From positions 434,001 to 498,000 of the forward strand of contig NZ_JAGETZ010000002.1 in NCBI RefSeq assembly GCF_017571495.1: a stretch of DNA of 64,000 nucleotides, written 5' to 3'. Below the pieces are notes generated by a model, which had not been told where the DNA came from, searched no databases, and saw nothing but the letters and a program-made list of their open reading frames with translations. Numbering within the stretch: the stretch's first letter is position 1; the number at the start of each line of letters is the position of its first letter. This document shows, piece by piece, positions 61,101-64,000 of the stretch. The DNA comes from Hymenobacter negativus. GTDB taxonomy: Bacteria; Bacteroidota; Bacteroidia; Cytophagales; Hymenobacteraceae. Both the position numbers and the translations under genes were made by a program.

Positions 61101-62650
61101 TGAATTAGGCCTGCGCCGCTGGTGGAGGTGGTGCGGTCCAGGGTGATACGGGCATCCTGCACTGTGTTGTTAAAGGCCCCGTTGGTAGCGGTGGCGTTGC
61201 GGATGCGGTAGCCATAAATGGGGCCAGTGGCCCCGGCGCTCACATCAATGCCCATGAAGGTGAAATAGTCGCCGCCCGCAATGTCGATGGCCGCCGCACC
61301 GGTCGTCACTTGCAGTACCGGGTTGGTGCCGGTAGTTTTCTGGAACACGATGGGATTGGCCACCGTGCCCGTGGCAGTGATGGCCGGCGGGTTTTCCGCA
61401 AACGTCTGGCCCGCCGCCACATTGAACGTCACGGCCCCACTGATTCCCTTGTCGTTTAGCGCATTAATGGCCAACGTGAACGACGCGAAGTTATTGCTGC
61501 CCGAGCCGGTCTGGTTGATGGTATAAAGTCCGTTGAGCGGCGCCGGAGCAATCGTAGTTACGCTCCCGGTGAGCGAAGCACTTTGCTTGGCTTCCGCCGT
61601 AGCCCGCACTTGGTAATAGTACAGGGTGGCGGGCGTCAGGCCCATGTCTGTGAACGAAGTGACATTAGCAGCCGTCTCCCCAGCGAAGGTGAAGTTGACA
61701 TTGTCCGTCGACCGATAAATAGAATAGGCCACCTCATTGGTGGCGTTATCCGTCCAGTTTAGTGCCAGCGAGCTTGCGCCGATAGAGGTGAAAGTCAGAT
61801 TAGTAGGCGCGGCGCTAGGGGTTGCGTTCGGCGTGAAGGTGAAGACGCGCCGGGTCGTGTTGTTGGTGCTGTTTAAGTTGGTCATCGCTGCCGAAGCAGT
61901 AAATGACGTCGTGGCGTAGAGCGTAACACCCGTTGCGGTATAAGCAGGAGTTCCGGTAATAGTGGTCACGGCTCCTACCAGGCCCGCGGCAGTGCCCAGG
62001 CCCGAGGAGAAAGCCACAGAGCGCGCCTGCGACGTGGTCGAGTTGTTGACCATGGCGCCGTAGCGGTACACAATGACTCCGGTCGTTTCGCTTAAGGTTG
62101 CCTGCACAAGGCTTGCAGTGCCCGTAGTTGGGTTGGCATCATCTCCCGGAAGGCGGATGTTCAGCCACTCCACGGCAAGGATTCGGTTTGGCGCACTACC
62201 GATAAGCTTGTAATGAACCTTGCCCGTGGCCAGCATATCATTGTCGCCGGTTATGGGCGCGATGATGGCCGCCCCCGCAACCGGCGCCGTGTAGCCCGTG
62301 CCTGCGATAAGGGATGCACCCAACCGGAGCTGCCCGTTCGAGTTGACGCTGAACTCGCTGTAGCGCTTGCCCATGAACCCAAAATCAAACCCAATGGGTA
62401 CCACCGCTGATGCGACATCATCGCGGTAGGTGCCGGTCGCAAGCAAGCTGGTGGTAGAGGTCATGCTCACCAGTGTAGCGTTACCACCGCTGTTTTCCGT
62501 CACGAACCCGTAGTTAGCAGTACTTTGCGCCCAGCCTCCCGCATGGCAAAGGAGCAGTGTGAGAAGCGGCAGCAGCCACCGCCAGCAGGCAGTTCGAGTT
62601 GATGGAGCCGGCTGTCGGAGGGGCCAATGGGGAAGTACGGGTTGGGTCAT
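55136..62650 (-). CDS. giant secreted FN3/beta-helix protein with type IX sorting domain
   Basis: A predicted secreted protein of about 2504 residues. ATG 62650 gives a signal with a long basic n-region and core 'WRWLLPLLTLLLCHAGGWAQ' in part; upstream ATGs at 62698 and 62746 are less likely. An N-terminal lectin-like domain (about 45-265) is followed by a fibronectin III domain (about 270-360), a beta-helix block (about 380-870), a CARDB-like domain (about 890-1000), a second beta-helix (about 1000-1450, closed by 'TPDMGAYEF'), and three FN3-like modules alternating with 'NDECADAI'-type beta domains (about 1470-2020). Near 2340-2420 is 'AALTWTTASEQNNRGFEVQSS' in part, then the C-terminal domain with 'ASPNPFAGGFML' and 'LPAGMYLLNL'. 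It is a type IX cargo, likely adhesive; ligand unknown. Confidence 0.88.
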   Translation of the reverse strand: MTQPVLPHWPLRQPAPSTRTACWRWLLPLLTLLLCHAGGWAQSTANYGFVTENSGGNATLVSMTSTTSLLATGTYRDDVASAVVPIGFDFGFMGKRYSEFSVNSNGQLRLGASLIAGTGYTAPVAGAAIIAPITGDNDMLATGKVHYKLIGSAPNRILAVEWLNIRLPGDDANPTTGTASLVQATLSETTGVIVYRYGAMVNNSTTSQARSVAFSSGLGTAAGLVGAVTTITGTPAYTATGVTLYATTSFTASAAMTNLNSTNNTTRRVFTFTPNATPSAAPTNLTFTSIGASSLALNWTDNATNEVAYSIYRSTDNVNFTFAGETAANVTSFTDMGLTPATLYYYQVRATAEAKQSASLTGSVTTIAPAPLNGLYTINQTGSGSNNFASFTLAINALNDKGISGAVTFNVAAGQTFAENPPAITATGTVANPIVFQKTTGTNPVLQVTTGAAAIDIAGGDYFTFMGIDVSAGATGPIYGYRIRNATATNGAFNNTVQDARITLDRTTSTSGAGLIQTSNFIGGGVDASAGSGLNQNNRYLNLAIFNAYNGIWLYGTSTAAADLNTEVAYCTVGNPAVPGDIGNGNGTTATTAYGIRSVLQNKQSIHDNTVTNVCATTTVYGISIEDSYGTGANSGKFFNNRVSGVRNNTSTTSSTTVAYGIRADVVTTVGTHTLNIYNNFIWNITHGRTGTTATATRIIRGLYLQSVGNGSGSAINVYFNSISIDGSGSPSGSNTCLEIATTSGPVYNIRNNVFANITGAQTGGKHYTFVSSSSTLVGAAGSVSNYNDLYVAGGTGDATHGYVGAMGAPSTTVPSTSDQSMLTDWRMANSQDANSSSTDPLFTSATDLHLLATSPAKGAGQAIASYTTDIDGDTRKAIPDLGGDEIPASGTDVATSTLNGPTTGFAPGAMPVTISIANVGLSTISTVDVSYVLNGATTNLGTITLPTPLASGASTIVALGSLTFIDDVNTLSAMATTVGDADASNDTKGPLSYRPALSGAYTIDNTQPTAAHNFASFTDAAAVLNTAGVRGAVTFAVSNGPYNEQISLDPIAGASATNTIVFDGNGRTIQFGSNDSDQRAVIRLNGTDFVTFDNLLIDTTVGGTSATTYGWGVQLINAADYNRILNSTIICTVASTSVGYAGIVASGSNSSPTTAGDAANFLTVQGNTVVGGYYGIILNGSSAAALAGAHQIRNNTIRDFYTYGIDVESNNGVQIIGNDIHRATRTAAVSSFLGIYITGGTINADIEKNRLHDTFTATSSTSGAEYGIYFSANDATTTTANDVVNNLLYNFNSPSGLEYGLYNTDSDYVRYYHNTVVLNTVSASTTSTTAGFYQLTAATGIELRNNLFSVTRNAAGTGSKYALAFGTATSTIASNYNNLHIGTGTNFYTGLKASTYATLANWRTGSGQDANSAQLDPGFDAAFKPSLVALDNLGVPLARVTDDLAAAPRSATTPDMGAYEFTGAACGTVLNLTATNLKATSADLTFNPGGSNTSFIVMVNDGTTTTTVTPSPTASPVLLTGLLPGTEYTATVTADCGGGQTSPAATVIFTTRVANDECADAILLTPGAAGAGCTTPTSGTTLNATSTLAATPCTGTADDDVFYSFVATTTQHSIVMNEGTGFDGVIDLRSGTCSGTNLLCQDLTASGGVETMVATGLTVGGTYLVRVYSFSATAPTASNSSFTICITTPAACDVPTTVAVNTIALTSANVTFAAGFGATFYTVTATPASGPVVTATGLGSPIALTGLTSDTQYSVAVTSNCGGGATATSAPAVSFNTLITNDDPSGAIAVALTADCTSVTYGTNAGAGTTTANGYANPGTASNSCGIATSPKDVWYTFTTPATGAGSVIITVTGNPAGQIRAFSSASGTAGPFTQIGCSASGAANMVAPPLTLSGLAASTTYFVRVAGYSTTDTQGAFTLCITTPPVSCGAHTLLAVANITQTSADVTFTAGLGNTSFTAMAMPQSGGATITGTGTGSPITLTGLTAGLTYDLSLQAVCAAGGTTPAVTTTFSTPATCTLTTWTGATSDSWFASTNWSSCVPSAGTDAVIPAGLARYPSLTTGTADVRTLTLANGASLHQSAGTLNVYGDLTSSTPAANVSLTGGTVAFRGVTPTVTGPLTLYDLTVSLTAPAGILALNASSTVTHTLTMTQGVLTTGTFVLTLPTAATISETNTSYVLGHVAVPGRSLATATAETFGGIGLTLTPDAASAVFPGPTTVFRTTGTALTGAGTSTSITRYFDIQPTVNTGLNVALDFAYFDHERNGIAPSNLVLFKSVNGPAGPWANQSPVTTPGNLVRKTGITDFSIWTLGSIAAPLPVVLTTFTAERQGTDAALTWTTASEQNNRGFEVQSSADGREFRTLDFVAGAGSSTVLHRYAFADHEAGTAGRRYYRLRLLDLSGAMTYSPIRSVRFDNESLTGSFTASPNPFAGGFMLGLQARTAQAAVKVTLLDATGRQVYQGLLDVPAGGSQLPVAGLEGLPAGMYLLNLTLDGQALRLKMIKN

Positions 62651-63741
62651 GCCTTCGTAATTAAAAAAATTGATTGTTAAATTTTTGTGGAAAAACATGG
62701 GCGTGCCAAAGCAGGCTGCCGGAGCTGGCAGCAATAGCATGGCCAACCCAGTAGCCTTGGTGTGGCTTGCACCGCGGCGGTTCCCGATATATTCTCAGCG
62801 GTTGTGTGGCCCCTTCTGGTGGTAGAGCACGTAGCCAGTCTGGCAACTCGCTATGCTACCGGCCCAGGAAATACCAATGAGGCCGGATAGGCGCTCATTG
62901 AGTTTCGGTCAGGGCATGGATATACCTGTAGTAGCGGCCCGGAACAGTTCATTGGCAGCACCAACGCCTGTGGAAAGAATGAGGCACGCTTCGCCCTCCG
63001 GAATGAAAAAGCTCCAGCATAGAAAATAAGAAAAAGAGGAGAAAAAACTTCCAAAAGGCAAATCGTGCTGGGGCACGATTTGCCTTTTTTGCAAACAGCT
63101 AGTTCAAAGGAAAATTCTATATTGGAAAGCGCGAGCTAATAGCTGGGTGGTAGCTATAACAATTATATTGCTTGCTAAGAAAAATCCGATGACCAAATTG
63201 AATAAAGACATCGCTGTGCAAGGCGAGCCTCAATTAATCAAGTAGTAAATTATTGTTTTGCTGTCCGAAATATAGCGCAATAAGCTTGGTTAACTACTGC
63301 TCAAAAGCTATAAGAGAAGCTTAATTTCCCAAAATTCTAGACAATCGATTGACTAATGAATAACGGAAAAAGTCAATAAGAATGGCTCTTGGTGTATAGT
63401 TGTGCTTATTAATTATCATATTGTGGGGTAATGGTCTAATTAGTAGTGCAAAAAATAGGCTATTAATTAGCTTAATTCATGCCTGCCATTTATTGAGTAG
63501 TAGAGGAGGCAAACTGCTTGGCAATGCAACATGCGGCAACACTACGGGAGTTTAGCCCTCATAGTCCATTTGCACTAGTCCTGAAGTGTTGAGGTGGTGC
63601 GTAGTGCGACTGCTCTGTAGCAAAAATGGGCGCGCAGAATGAAGCCGCATAGCGGCGACAGGCTCCTGGGCATTTCTGTCGTCACTATGTGGCCTGTCTG
63701 ATGAGTTGCTACCTTGCTGCAAACCTGTTGATTTGCTGCGG
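62651..63741. other. 1.1-kb stretch without recognised gene, AT-rich in its right half
   Basis: No open frame of convincing composition was found. The left part holds the leader of the second giant gene. A strong orphan hairpin lies at 63055-63090. From about 63095 to 63540 the DNA is clearly A/T-rich, unlike the surroundings, with stops in all frames. It includes small palindromes such as GCTATTAATTAGC near 63459. It could be a decayed insertion, a regulatory region or a small RNA locus. Confidence 0.6.
63055..63090 (+). terminator. orphan Rho-independent terminator
   Basis: A perfect 14-bp stem (63055-63068 with 63073-63086), 4-nt loop and a T-run to 63090. No plus-strand gene precedes it within the gap, so it either ends an unannotated RNA or works on the minus strand, where its tail is TTTTGG. 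Confidence 0.85.
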
Positions 63742-64000
63742 CTACTCAGTCGGCGGGGTGCGCTGCTTCCACAACTCCCGGAACGACGGACCGGCAATGT
63801 GCAGGCTCTCACGCCGCTTGCTCCAGCCCACCTGGCCCAGCAGTCGGCCCAGGCTCCAGTCTTTCATCTTGGTGGGCAGAATATCCAGGGCCCAGCGGTG
63901 CTGCATGCTCCACTTCCACAGGCTAATGGCCACCTTCTCCTCCGTTGGTGCATAACCTTCTTCTACACTCTGTTGGCGGTTGAGCAGCAGTAGGTTGTGC
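63742..64000 (-). CDS. C-terminal end of an unidentified protein, cut by window edge
   Basis: The last 86 codons of a minus-strand gene that begins beyond the window. The visible part reads 'LLLLNRQQSVEEGYAPTEEK', then 'ISLWKWSMQHRWALDILPTK', then 'GQVGWSKRRESLHIAGPSF' and ends 'RTPPTE'. It is basic and Trp-rich, with no signal or membrane segment. I do not recognise the family. Confidence 0.6.
   Translation of the reverse strand, partial: HNLLLLNRQQSVEEGYAPTEEKVAISLWKWSMQHRWALDILPTKMKDWSLGRLLGQVGWSKRRESLHIAGPSFRELWKQRTPPTE

Overview
The window looks like chromosome of a GC-rich Bacteroidota, most likely Hymenobacter or a close relative in Cytophagales. The evidence is a type IX secretion/gliding core (porP-gldK-gldL-gldM-gldN plus sprE/porW), several secreted proteins with the 'PNP...GxYxLR' type IX C-terminal domain, -7 boxes of the Bacteroidota form TAnnTTTG in front of many genes, few Shine-Dalgarno-like sites, and an F-type ATP synthase locus without the beta and epsilon genes. 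No rRNA, tRNA, CRISPR array, complete insertion sequence or prophage was seen.

Layout. 1-3.9 kb: 3' end of a cyanophycinase-like peptidase, a YwqK-like lipoprotein, a divergent yraN/lipB pair and a small uncharacterised protein. 4.0-7.2 kb: an envelope/heme run (WecA/MraY-type glycan-lipid transferase, DUF4271 membrane protein, hemD) closed by a strong terminator. 7.3-13.2 kb: the type IX secretion core, closed by a 20-bp-stem bidirectional terminator. 13.3-20.9 kb, minus strand: uvrC, a class A penicillin-binding protein and sprE. 21.0-27.3 kb: atpZ/I-like genes and atpB-E-F-H-A-G. 27.4-33.3 kb: two type IX cargo proteins flanking a divergent HxlR regulator/esterase pair. 33.5-45.97 kb: housekeeping and accessory genes (DinB, WYL regulator, HAD phosphatase, PafA phosphatase, pyrophosphatase, DUF6766 protein, UbiA-like protein, NAD(P)HX repair enzyme, small hydrolase, msrB, M48 protease, serine dehydratase alpha chain). 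46.1-62.7 kb, minus strand: two giant secreted beta-helix proteins (2423 and about 2504 residues) with a possible pore-loop membrane protein between them. 62.7-63.7 kb: an AT-rich stretch without a recognisable gene, then the C-terminal end of an unidentified minus-strand gene.

How the parts fit. PorP, GldK-N and SprE build the outer-membrane/periplasmic export machine. The four secreted proteins at 27.4, 31.2, 46.1 and 55.1 kb carry the C-terminal signal that this machine recognises, so apparatus and substrates lie within 55 kb. The penicillin-binding protein, glycan-lipid transferase and HemD are envelope and cofactor housekeeping.

The most interesting signals are small. Each gap of atpF-H-A-G has its own inverted repeat, and a run of 12 C lies just before atpE. 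Two divergent -7 boxes share one TA between nnrD and a hydrolase. A terminator-like hairpin holds a start codon in its loop (38.55 kb). A palindrome sits at the predicted HxlR transcription start. A family of imperfect hairpin repeats is scattered between genes. I did not find a clearly new multi-gene system; the giant proteins with the channel-like gene between them are the best candidate locus for one.
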